From the NCBI GenBank assembly GCA_947564645.1, contig CANOCU010000040.1, positions 1 to 32,718 on the forward strand: a stretch of DNA of 32,718 bases, read 5' to 3'. Under the pieces are notes generated by a model, which worked only from the letters and a program-made list of their open reading frames with translations, was not told where the DNA came from and did no database searches. The stretch's first letter is position 1; each line of letters opens with the position of its first letter. Shown here in pieces: positions 22,672 through 30,508 of this stretch. The stretch comes from an uncultured Lachnospiraceae bacterium. GTDB taxonomy: Bacteria > Bacillota > Clostridia > Lachnospirales > Lachnospiraceae. The position numbers were made by a program, and so were the translations under genes.

Positions 22672-25608
22672 CTATAATTCGGTTCCGTACCATTTGATTC
22701 GGAATCCTTCCTCCGTCTTCGTCATCTGCATGGTCAGGTATGCCAGCGCCTCGCCTGTTTCCGCGTGTCCTTCGAATTTGTAGAACACATGGCAGGTGAC
22801 GCCGACGTCTACATTTTCATTCGGTATGCCGCGGCCTCCGATGAATGCCTCACGGATCTGTCCCGCCTGCTCCGGATAAGGATACATTTCTGCCGTTCCT
22901 TCGAAATCTTCCGTCAAAAGCCCGCGAAGCGCTTCCGCGTCATTCTCAAAATAAGCATCCGCAAAGGCTCTGGCAGTCCTGGTGATCTCCATGGCATCCT
23001 CGCAGGGCTCTCCGCTGTTCACCGCCTGCATATGATTTTCTTCCGGATCCAGGCTGCATGCTTCCCGGTTGTCGAAATACATCCGCCCGGCATACACACC
23101 GCAGTGTCTGTACCATCCCTTTTCCCCATACATGCTCACCTGCTCTCTGAAACGGTATACCTTCTGCGCTTCGCCGCCTGCCCTGGGAACGCGGACAATG
23201 TATGTCTCCGTCACCTGATTGCCTTCCCTGTCCTCGCCGATGTTTTTATTCTGCAGCAGATAGACATAATCCGCGTCATAGGTGAGCAGGGAAAGCTCTA
23301 CCGGCTCGTTGTCCTTTCCCCTGTAAAAACCGGCCGTCTGTTTTGTCTCGAAATCCGCATACCGGATTTCCCCTGAGATATCCGGATAGTACAGTCCTGT
23401 TTCTGTCACGATCATCGGAAATCCCATGGTATCGCATACATACTCATAGCTTCCGTCCTCATTTTCCAGATAAATACTGATCAGTGATTCGTCTTTGTAC
23501 CTGCTCACCACCTGCCTGCCGCCAAGCAGCTTCCGGCAGGACGCCACATCGATCACCGCCTGGTATCTTTGATTCTGCGCTTCGGTCAGCTCCCAGTATT
23601 CCTCCGAGTCATATTCCGTATTCAGCCTTTCCATTTCGGCCGTCATATACTCGTTATATTCCCTGTAGAGAAAGTCCGGATCCTGCCGGTCCAATTGGCT
23701 GACAGCCTGGCCGTTTTCATCCAGCGCAAAGCCGGTCCGCACCGACGCCGTACCTGACGCCACATACAGATTTCCTTCATATACCGATACATTGGTGATC
23801 AGATGATCCGGGTATTCCAGATGAAATCCAGCCAGCGCATCCATTACTTCGCGGGTATCCAGATCCATCCGGTAAACCGTAGCCGTATCCCCTTTTTCCG
23901 CCGGCGCATAACCGCAGAAATAAAGATACCTGCCGTCGATTTCCATTCCCCTGCTTCTGTAGTCCTCATAAGCATTGGCATAGAGCAGCTTTTCTTCTCC
24001 CTGTCCGTCCTGCAGACAGTAGATGCCGTCCGCCTTCGCCAGATACAGACTGCCCTGATCATACCTGATCACATCATTATAGACGTGGTTATAGTTAAAG
24101 TCGTTTTGGCCTGCCGCATCTTCCATTGTACCGTCTGCTGCGTTTTCTGCTGCGCCATCTATGGTTTCATCTGACGCACTGCCATCCGTATTGTCGCTTT
24201 TCGCAGTATCCTTTTGTGAGGCATCGTTTTCCACAATATCATTTTCCGTAACGCCGTTTTCTGCATTCCTGTCCCCTGTTCCCGTTTTATAGCCGCAGGA
24301 GACAATCACTCCCATAGCCAGGATCAGTATCGCCGCCGTCGCCATGCTCAGAATTCCTTTTCTCTTTGCGCCTGTATCCATCATATGATCGATCCGCATC
24401 TTCATCCGCTTCCGGCTCCCGCCAAATCCCGTAGAAAACACCGAAACGCCGCGTCTGCCGCCTGCAAAAGCAAGCATAACTCTGGCGTAATTTTCCCGCT
24501 CTTCCTCACTCCGGCCCTTGAGAACGGCGCCGTCGCAGGCAAGTTCCATATCGTAGGCAAACTGCCGTTTCATCACATGTACCAGGGGATTGAACCAATG
24601 GATACAGCAGACTGCCGCCATCAGCATTTTCAGCCAGAGATCCTTCTTCCGGCAGTGGCATAGTTCGTGTGCCATGATCAGTTCCAGATCTTCCGTATTC
24701 CAACGTACCGCGTCAGCCGGCAAGATCACCCTGGGACGGATCAGTCCCGTGATCATGGGACCGGAAATCGCTGGACTCCTATACGCCATAATCTTAACGC
24801 GCCCGCTGTATTTCCTCTGCAACCTGCATATTTCCTTAAGCAGCCGGGCATTTTCGACCGGACGCAGACTCTTCTTGCATCCAATGTAAAAAACCAGATA
24901 TCCGGACAGAAAATATGCCAGACTGACAGCCACTCCTGCGGCCCAGATCCTGATCAGAAGCGCCGTGTAGAAAAACGGAATATTGCCCGGGCCTGCACTG
25001 CCTTCTGCCGCGCTCCCCTCAGGTCTTGCACCGGCAACCGCTGTCAGACTGCTATCCTGCCCCGCATCTTTCTCCAATTCACTGCTAGCGATCTCTTTCT
25101 GACTCCCGTTTTGCTCCGCACTGCCCTCTGCCGCCAGGCCTTCTTTCCGCTGGCCACCGTCTATCGCCATCTGACTGCTGTTTGGTTCCGCACTGCCTTC
25201 TGCCGTCAGGCCTTCTTTCCGCTGACTGTCGCCGAACGCCGTCTGACTCCCGTTTGGTTCCGCACTGCCCTCTGCCGCCAGGCCTTCTTTCCGCTGGCCG
25301 CCGTCTATCGCCGTCTGGCTGTCTTTTTGCCCTGTCATTCCGCTTTCCGGCGAGGCGTATCTCTCTTGCTCAAATCCGGCATAGTTCAACAGTCGGATCC
25401 CCGTGAAGGGCGCGGAAAAATTATACGGGATCAAAAGCCGCACCGCCAACAGGATCCAGGCGAGTTTCATCCATCCCGCGCCGTACCGTCTGCGCAGTTT
25501 CTCCGCAAACAGGCACAGAAGGACAATCCCGCCAGAAACCGCAATATTTGTTTCCAGTATATCAAATATCATTCCGCCCATTCTATTGCTCATCCTGTTT
25601 TCCAACAT
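22672..25608 (-). CDS. BlaR1/MecR1-like M56 metallopeptidase with large sensor-type C-terminus
   Basis: This 978-residue membrane protein has two N-terminal helices, a low-complexity loop, two more helices, and an M56 zinc-peptidase domain. The zinc motif is HELCH at about residue 315 with the downstream Glu ligand in YDMELACD. Another helix follows around residue 430 (GILSMATAAILILAMGVIV). The rest, about 500 residues, is probably extracellular: a beta-propeller-like DUF5050-type region (GSLYLAKADGIYCL, RYLYFCGYA), then a NTF2-like end (AFADAYFENDAEALRGLLTEDF). BlaR1 proteins cleave a BlaI-type repressor on sensing a wall-active ligand. No penicillin-binding domain is seen, so the ligand differs. 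The N-terminal start is uncertain; MIFDILETN at 25572 is an alternative. It follows the lipoprotein gene by 48 bp. Confidence 0.8.
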   Translation of the reverse strand: MLENRMSNRMGGMIFDILETNIAVSGGIVLLCLFAEKLRRRYGAGWMKLAWILLAVRLLIPYNFSAPFTGIRLLNYAGFEQERYASPESGMTGQKDSQTAIDGGQRKEGLAAEGSAEPNGSQTAFGDSQRKEGLTAEGSAEPNSSQMAIDGGQRKEGLAAEGSAEQNGSQKEIASSELEKDAGQDSSLTAVAGARPEGSAAEGSAGPGNIPFFYTALLIRIWAAGVAVSLAYFLSGYLVFYIGCKKSLRPVENARLLKEICRLQRKYSGRVKIMAYRSPAISGPMITGLIRPRVILPADAVRWNTEDLELIMAHELCHCRKKDLWLKMLMAAVCCIHWFNPLVHVMKRQFAYDMELACDGAVLKGRSEEERENYARVMLAFAGGRRGVSVFSTGFGGSRKRMKMRIDHMMDTGAKRKGILSMATAAILILAMGVIVSCGYKTGTGDRNAENGVTENDIVENDASQKDTAKSDNTDGSASDETIDGAAENAADGTMEDAAGQNDFNYNHVYNDVIRYDQGSLYLAKADGIYCLQDGQGEEKLLYANAYEDYRSRGMEIDGRYLYFCGYAPAEKGDTATVYRMDLDTREVMDALAGFHLEYPDHLITNVSVYEGNLYVASGTASVRTGFALDENGQAVSQLDRQDPDFLYREYNEYMTAEMERLNTEYDSEEYWELTEAQNQRYQAVIDVASCRKLLGGRQVVSRYKDESLISIYLENEDGSYEYVCDTMGFPMIVTETGLYYPDISGEIRYADFETKQTAGFYRGKDNEPVELSLLTYDADYVYLLQNKNIGEDREGNQVTETYIVRVPRAGGEAQKVYRFREQVSMYGEKGWYRHCGVYAGRMYFDNREACSLDPEENHMQAVNSGEPCEDAMEITRTARAFADAYFENDAEALRGLLTEDFEGTAEMYPYPEQAGQIREAFIGGRGIPNENVDVGVTCHVFYKFEGHAETGEALAYLTMQMTKTEEGFRIKWYGTEL
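25098..25331. repeat. Three 72-bp tandem repeats in the M56 gene
   Basis: Units begin at about 25116, 25188 and 25260, an exact 72-bp period. Each encodes a 24-residue, Ser/Gly/Glu-rich unit containing QRKEGL and AEGSAEPN. A diverged fourth unit borders them. They form the loop between the second and third membrane helices and probably expanded by slippage. Confidence 0.92.
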
Positions 25609-25656
25609 GTGACCTATTCTGTCTCACTTTATCCCCATGACAAACTGATCTTTCAC

Positions 25657-26856
25657 TTACTCTCTGACTGTCATCTCATAATTTCCCGAAATCCCGTATC
25701 CGATTACATTTTCTTCTGCCATCTGATAATTCAGGACATCCACATTAATCTGATTGGGCAGAAACGTAATATGAAGCGTTCCCGTTCCTCCCCATCCGTC
25801 ATCCTCAAATTCGTAAAACAGTTCACCTTTCTCAATCGTGCCGGCAATATCGTCCACCGAGGCAAACCGCTCCGTCATACCCTGTTCCGTAAAGAGACTA
25901 CCGGAAAATTCATTGCCGTTCCGGATACTGCAGGTCAGTTCGTTCCTGCTCACAGGAGACGGGTCTTCATAAGCCGCAATAAATCCTGTACTCACACGCC
26001 ATTTCCCGGAATAGCTTTCATAATCCGTGAGCGGTTCCTTTCCTCCTGTCAATTGAATCAGCCTCTTTACATCTCTTGCCAGCACGTTGCTTTCCCACGG
26101 AAGATATTCATTGACTGTATCGCTAAATCCTTCATTGTAGGTAAAATAATCTCCCTGGTCTTCATAAATCCGTACTACCACATGCGGGATCGCGCCCTGC
26201 GATCCTGCCCCCGTCATATATTCCACCCCTATGACTACATCTTCTTTCCCATCAGCGTTCGTATCCGTAAACAGGACAAACTTCACGTCATAGTACATGC
26301 CATATCCGCTTTCGCCGTTCGTACCGATCTGTGGAAACTGATATAGAACCTCCTCTCCTTTTACCAGATAGAACGTCACATCATCCAACGGATCCCCGGC
26401 TGCAGGATCCGGTTCATAAGATACGAACCGCACTGTTCCCCAATCATTTAACTCCGTCTGAAAAGACTGCTCTTCCAGGATTCTGTCCGCATCCAGTCTC
26501 CCCTGCGCCCTATCACCGGTCTCTGTGCCGGGTAACGGTCCGGACTGGTCAGGCTGGCCCTGCTGTTCTGACTGTGCCTGCCGCGTCGACATTTCCGGCT
26601 GTACCAACTGCTCCGGCTGTTCTGACTGCTCCGGCTGCACAAACTGTCCTTGCTGTTCTGACTGTGCCGACTCGCTCTGCGACAGTTCTTCCGCCAGATT
26701 CTCTCCGTCCGGATCCTGCGGAAGCTGCGAAATGTTTTCCGGTTCTTCCGGCGCCGCCGTATTCTGTATATCACATCCTCCGCATCCTGCAAGCACTATA
26801 ACCGCTGTCATCATTCCTGCCATACCAATGATCCGCCTTTTGTTCTTAAAACGCAT
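25657..26856 (-). CDS. Lipoprotein with Gln/Pro-rich linker, function unknown
   Basis: This protein of about 399 residues has a lipoprotein signal (MRFKNKRRIIGMAGMMTAV, lipobox VLAGC). A Gln/Ser/Glu/Pro-rich repetitive linker runs from about residue 30 to 130 (units such as SEQQGQ and QPEQSEQPEQ). The C-terminal domain is globular and beta-rich, with an FG-GAP-like FTDTNADGKEDVVIG calcium-type loop. I chose the ATG at 26856 because AGGAG lies eight bases upstream. An earlier GTG-type start would displace the signal peptide. Its start overlaps the 44-codon reading frame by 11 bp and the M56 gene follows, so the three are one operon. It may be the extracellular partner of the M56 sensor; this is inferred from position only. 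Confidence 0.75.
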   Translation of the reverse strand: MRFKNKRRIIGMAGMMTAVIVLAGCGGCDIQNTAAPEEPENISQLPQDPDGENLAEELSQSESAQSEQQGQFVQPEQSEQPEQLVQPEMSTRQAQSEQQGQPDQSGPLPGTETGDRAQGRLDADRILEEQSFQTELNDWGTVRFVSYEPDPAAGDPLDDVTFYLVKGEEVLYQFPQIGTNGESGYGMYYDVKFVLFTDTNADGKEDVVIGVEYMTGAGSQGAIPHVVVRIYEDQGDYFTYNEGFSDTVNEYLPWESNVLARDVKRLIQLTGGKEPLTDYESYSGKWRVSTGFIAAYEDPSPVSRNELTCSIRNGNEFSGSLFTEQGMTERFASVDDIAGTIEKGELFYEFEDDGWGGTGTLHITFLPNQINVDVLNYQMAEENVIGYGISGNYEMTVRE

Positions 26857-26980
26857 TTCTATTTCTCCTGTTCCTTTTCTTCTCATTAAAATAATCTTCC
26901 AGTTCTCTCAGTTCTTCGTCGGAAGGGCTGTTGCCGTCATAGAGCGCTTCGCTTTTCTTCTGTTCTTTTTTATTCTGCAT
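26846..26980 (-). CDS. 44-residue protein resembling the C-terminal tail of a BlaI/MecI repressor
   Basis: A short frame from the ATG at 26980 encodes MQNKKEQKKSEALYDGNSPS and then DEELRELEDYFNEKKRNRRN. The part ALYDGNSPSDEELRELEDYF resembles the end of BlaI/MecI-type repressors, which normally precede BlaR1-like genes. The winged-helix DNA-binding domain is absent. There is no clear ribosome site before the ATG. A strong promoter lies immediately upstream, and the frame overlaps the lipoprotein start, suggesting coupling. It is either a deletion remnant of the operon's repressor or an independent small protein. Confidence 0.5.
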   Translation of the reverse strand: MQNKKEQKKSEALYDGNSPSDEELRELEDYFNEKKRNRRNRNAF

Positions 26981-27029
26981 TTGCCGAATATTTATTTTAT
27001 ATTCTACGCTTGCCGAATATAGATGTCAA
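26981..27029 (-). promoter_or_regulatory. Promoter and operator-like repeats of the lipoprotein-M56 operon
   Basis: On the minus strand TTGACA (27024-27029), exactly 17 bp and TAGAAT (27001-27006) form a strong sigma-A promoter. TTGCCGAATAT occurs twice in direct orientation, at 26981-26991 and 27010-27020, one copy between -35 and -10 and one just downstream. ATATTC and GAATAT alternate across the region to form two overlapping dyads. This is well suited to repressor binding. Confidence 0.7.
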
Positions 27030-27201
27030 GGTAAATTATTTCATAATCAAACGAAAGGGTTACTGTTCATAGTCGAAATGCGGGATTCAAGCATCATTAT
27101 CTCCAAATACGCGTTACGAACTCTTCCTTGCTTTTAACAGAATTTTCTATTAGAATAAGGGAAACGCCAGAATGTAATACTCGAAAAGAGGTGCTGCCTT
27201 T

Positions 27202-27531
27202 ATGCTTCTTTATCATGCAAGTAAAGAAATTGTCAAATTTCCGGAAATACGAAAAACAAGGAAAATGACAGATGAATGGCTGGACTTTATTGCGAGATGC
27301 AGAAATGGCGCAACCCATCGTTATGACATTGTCGAAGGCCCTATGGCCAACGATACCATATGGAATTACGTGAACGATTTTCTTGCAGGAAGAATCAACC
27401 GTAAGCAGTTTTGGGTGTTGGCGGAATTCAGATATCCAACACATCAGATAAGTTTTCATACATTATCGGCATTAAATTGCCTGACATTTGACAGGAGTGA
27501 GATTATCTATGACCGAAAAGGAAAAAAATGA
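27202..27531 (+). pseudogene. DUF3990 protein with internal deletion
   Basis: The 109-residue frame begins like DUF3990 proteins (MLLYHASKEIVKFPEIRKTR) and continues with their second half (MTDEWLDFIARCRNG, YDIVEGPMANDTIWNYVNDF, QFWVLAEFRYPTHQISFHTL). The central segment, normally about 50 residues with the DFSWGFYCT-type motif, is missing at about residue 20, and the deletion happens to keep the frame. DUF3990 is thought to be related to ADP-ribosyltransferase folds, so the active region is probably lost. The stop overlaps the next gene by 23 bp. This pair arrangement is typical of putative toxin-antitoxin modules. Confidence 0.7.
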
Positions 27532-27952
27532 TTATTTTTATGTATGTTCGTTAATCGAATATATCGCCCGCCAGACAAAAAACAAACGCCGTGTCATAGT
27601 CGAAGCATTAGGAAAAGAAGGGATTGAAAAATAACTCTATGACGCGGAAGTAAATCACTGCCTTTCTTTCGAGCAGGTAAGCGACGAACTAATCTCGCAG
27701 TATCAGATCACCGACGGCGATTTCGATACGATCACGGACTGCAAATATGCTGTTCCAGGTTTCACGGATATCGGAAAGCTATATAGCATCATGATCGAAG
27801 ATTGCGCCGAGAGCGGCGAAGAAACGGAGGAATTGATCAATATTTTTTCTTCCTTCATCAGCGACGAGATATCCGACTTCCAAACAGACGTATATTATCA
27901 AAACCCCAGTTATCTGGAATGTTCCTATAAAGCAGGATATCTGTTGGATTAG
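27509..27952 (+). pseudogene. DUF3791-like protein with internal nonsense codon
   Basis: Reading from the ATG at 27509 (AGGAG upstream) gives a 147-codon frame with one in-frame TAA at 27632-27634. Before it lies MTEKEKNDYFYVCSLIEYIA and after it LYDAEVNHCLSFEQVSDELI, both matching the DUF3791 family. The stop replaces one codon only, and the rest, ending in SYKAGYLLD, is open. DUF3791 genes usually accompany DUF3990 genes, so both partners of the pair are damaged. A 41-residue truncated product is possible. The 66-bp palindromic repeat begins three bases after the final stop. Confidence 0.75.
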
Positions 27953-27954
27953 AA

Positions 27955-28020
27955 TTTCGTTTTCGGTCTTGCAAGTGCTTTTGTATATGGCTCCTGCAAG
28001 AGCCGGAAACAGAAATTTGT
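27955..28020 (-). repeat. 66-bp palindromic repeat, copy 2 (inverted)
   Basis: Reverse-complement copy of 20425-20490 with five differences. It lies directly after the DUF3791 pseudogene stop and could act as its transcript end. Its symmetry allows a hairpin of more than 20 bp in RNA. Confidence 0.9.
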
Positions 28021-28023
28021 AAG

Positions 28024-28110
28024 AAACCGGAGCTGTCCGATACTGTGCAATCGGCTCTGCATCAGATAGAAGAAAAGGACCAGCAGGCGTCTCTCATAGA
28101 TTCATTTTAA
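28024..28110 (+). pseudogene. Possible C-terminal relic of a PD-(D/E)XK/AAA-ATPase protein
   Basis: An open stretch ending at TAA 28108 reads KPELSDTVQSALHQIEEKDQ then QASLIDSF. The ALxQIEEKxxxASL pattern resembles the C-terminal helix of DUF1703-type nuclease domains. There is no start or upstream domain. The resemblance is short and may be chance. Confidence 0.25.
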
Positions 28111-28131
28111 TACGCACCTTTAGCACGGCCG

Positions 28132-30237
28132 TTACTTCAAATATACCGCCACTGCCCGCATCTCTTCCGTATTCCTGCAAAGCAGCCTGCCGCCCTCTAA
28201 GCGCACCTCCACCGCACAGTCCGAATAGACCGTGTCAATCTGATACGCCCCGCCTTCCGGCAGATCAGGCAATACTACTTCCATCCACTCCTCCCGGTTC
28301 TCATAGAAGCTGTGGAACACCGCGAACGCTTCTCCGTTTTCACCCGCCCGCAGCACGCCCTGCCAGCCTTTCGGATTGCGGTAGCTTGTCACGTCCGGAC
28401 CGAATCTGTAAGATCGTCCTTTCTTAATGATCGGCGCAATCTTCTGATAGAATGCAATACCGTCCTCGATCACCTTCCACTGGCTGTCGGAAAGTTCCAG
28501 CACATCACCGGACAGACACATTCTGCCGAGGAACGTATTGGCGATCGAATAGGCGATCCGTTTCAGGGAGTCCGTTTTCCGGATGACCGCCCAGATCTGG
28601 CTCTGCCGCGGCGGGATTGCCCGGTACAGATTCGCCGCGATAATCGGAATCTCCTCACACTCATGCGCGTCCGAAAAAGACGCCATGCTGCATTTACTCA
28701 TCATCAGCGGCTCCAGCCTGTGTCCGCCGGAAGCGCAGTTCTCCAGGATGATGCCCGGCACCTGCTCCTTCACCTGGTCCACAAACGCGGCGGAAGCAGC
28801 CATATTCTGGCGCAAACCCTCGCCCAGGGATTCCGCGCCGTCGCAGCCCAGGCCGATGGTATCATTGTAATCGATCTTCATATATTCGAAACCGTACTTA
28901 TTCAGGGTTCCGATCACCCGCTCCGTAAGATATTCCTGCACCCACGGATCGCGCATATCCCAAAATCTTCGCATAGAAGTAGTCAGCACATGGCCGTCCC
29001 GCTTCAACAGATGTTCCGTATTCTGATAGGCCCGGGCCTTCTCACCCACATTTTCAATCTCAAACCATATTCCCGGCTTCATGCCGTGTTCCCTGATCGC
29101 CTGCACGGTCTTTTCCAATCCCAGCGGGAACAGTTCTTTGGAGACATCATAGTCGCCCATGGAAACATCCCACGGAACGCCCTCCTCCTTATACCACCCG
29201 CAGTCAATGACAAAGTAAGAAAACCCTTTTCCCTTGATCGCGTCCAGAATCGCGCTGATATTCTCATGGGAAGGACAGCCCCAGGTGGTGCAGTATTCAT
29301 TGAAAAGAACCGGCAGATCCTGTTCGCTCTCAGGCTCCTGATCCGCGGCCTCCTCCATGGCACCCGTCATCCGCTGGGAGATCAGATCCACACCACCGCC
29401 TTTACATACCGAAAGAATGGCTTCCGGAGAAGCAAACCATCCGCCCGCCTCGATATTTTTCACCCAGTGGCCCAGTTCTCTGTCCGCCAGTCCGCCCGAT
29501 ACGCTGATGTTATCGCCCCGGCGGTACACTTCCATCTGCCAGGAAGCGTTGTGCGCCAGCATAGCACCCCAGTAAAGGTCGCTCTTCCGGTCTTCCATCA
29601 CGAGCCATGGGAAAAATCCGTTCACCGGCATGGAACCCGCCTGCCCGAACCGTTCACACCGCACCGCATGTCCGCCCCAGGACGGCTCAAGCTGCAAATC
29701 CTCCACTGCCCGCGACTCCAACCTGCCCTCCATGCTCCACACGCTTCTCAGCCTGTGCAGATAGAGGCAGCCCACATCCTTACTCCCCACAAACGGAGAG
29801 ATTTTTCCCAGAGAAAAGCTGGACAAAAGTTCCAACCCAACCGTCTCTTTGCTGCCGTTTTGAAATACCGTGTGACACCTCACGAAAGTCTCACCCTGCC
29901 GCCACCGCAGATGATGCTCCAGAACCAATCCTCTCTCGTCTTCCAAAGTCGTACAGATCTCTGTCTGATCCCCTTCTTCCGTCACCTTCTGGTCCTTCCA
30001 GGCAAAGCCATAGATACTGCCGCCCTGCCGCATGGTCCTGCCGCCGGCATACGCGCCCGGATAGACGTCCCCCGCAATATGAATCTGCACAAGACTGTCC
30101 GTATAAGGCTTCTCTTTCGCTGCCTCCTCATACTCCACATCCGCCGGCAGAAGCGCCAGATCTGTCTGCCCATTCTCCTCATCCACAAAATACAGACACT
30201 GCATGTCGCCTAAAATGTATTTTCTTTGTTCCGCCAT
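28132..30237 (-). CDS. GH36-family alpha-galactosidase
   Basis: This 701-residue cytoplasmic glycosidase has an N-terminal beta-sandwich (about 1-310) and a central TIM barrel (about 320-640), with a short C-terminal beta domain. Barrel landmarks are FSYFVIDCGWYKEEG, MKPGIWFEIENVG, the nucleophile Asp in YMKIDYNDT, ENCASGGHRLEP, and the acid/base Asp in ASFSDAHE. The family releases alpha-galactose from raffinose-type oligosaccharides, galactomannan or host glycans. I place the start at the ATG at 30237 (MAEQRKYILG). Seven extra codons upstream (from 30258) derive from a DUF1703 relic. The only ribosome site, AAGGAG, lies in that relic, eleven bases before the start. It is co-directional with the hydrolase, GH29 and GH2 genes upstream. 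Confidence 0.88.
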   Translation of the reverse strand: MAEQRKYILGDMQCLYFVDEENGQTDLALLPADVEYEEAAKEKPYTDSLVQIHIAGDVYPGAYAGGRTMRQGGSIYGFAWKDQKVTEEGDQTEICTTLEDERGLVLEHHLRWRQGETFVRCHTVFQNGSKETVGLELLSSFSLGKISPFVGSKDVGCLYLHRLRSVWSMEGRLESRAVEDLQLEPSWGGHAVRCERFGQAGSMPVNGFFPWLVMEDRKSDLYWGAMLAHNASWQMEVYRRGDNISVSGGLADRELGHWVKNIEAGGWFASPEAILSVCKGGGVDLISQRMTGAMEEAADQEPESEQDLPVLFNEYCTTWGCPSHENISAILDAIKGKGFSYFVIDCGWYKEEGVPWDVSMGDYDVSKELFPLGLEKTVQAIREHGMKPGIWFEIENVGEKARAYQNTEHLLKRDGHVLTTSMRRFWDMRDPWVQEYLTERVIGTLNKYGFEYMKIDYNDTIGLGCDGAESLGEGLRQNMAASAAFVDQVKEQVPGIILENCASGGHRLEPLMMSKCSMASFSDAHECEEIPIIAANLYRAIPPRQSQIWAVIRKTDSLKRIAYSIANTFLGRMCLSGDVLELSDSQWKVIEDGIAFYQKIAPIIKKGRSYRFGPDVTSYRNPKGWQGVLRAGENGEAFAVFHSFYENREEWMEVVLPDLPEGGAYQIDTVYSDCAVEVRLEGGRLLCRNTEEMRAVAVYLK

Positions 30238-30242
30238 TTCCA

Positions 30243-30437
30243 ATATCACTCCTTCCATATGCGCCTGGTCGAGGCCCCTGGCGACACTCTGTGCATCCCC
30301 GCTTAAGGCAGCTTCCAGAAGCTTCTATGACGCTTTCAGCACACGTATGACTTCCGGCCAGCCGCTCACACTCATGGCATTCTCGAATTCCCCGATGATC
30401 TCTTTATTCGGGATAAAGGATTCGGATAGATTCCCAT
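30243..30437 (-). pseudogene. DUF1703 gene relic (start fused to an internal segment)
   Basis: From an ATG at 30437 with GGGAGG upstream, the sequence begins MGIYPN, like the start of the DUF1703 gene at 20146. It then jumps to the segment FIPNKEIIGEFENAMSVSG, which in that gene is near residue 360. A different frame continues with WPEVIRVLKAS, a TAG stop, and KLLEAALSGDAQSVARGLDQ AHME. About 350 codons are missing internally and the 3' part ends at the galactosidase start. It is a heavily deleted paralogue that supplies the segment absent from the 18.7-20.1 kb locus. Confidence 0.8.
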
Positions 30438-30508
30438 GAAATTCGCGCCTCCCTGTGCCTGTAATGGTAACATATAATCACACACTGCGCAAATTAAAAA
30501 CCACAAAG

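Noticed and set aside
25098-25331. CRISPR-like array of 72-bp repeats
   Set aside because: Units are contiguous with no spacers and stay in one protein frame; no cas genes are present.
24667-26346. Long plus-strand frame (559 codons)
   Set aside because: It is antisense to the M56 and lipoprotein genes and spans their gap; its apparent repeats are the mirror of the 72-bp repeats in the real gene.
28312-30213. Long open frame (633 codons) on the plus strand
   Set aside because: It lies entirely antisense to the GH36 gene, is His/Pro/Arg-rich with no recognisable domain, and has no ribosome site; the GH36 frame has clear catalytic motifs.
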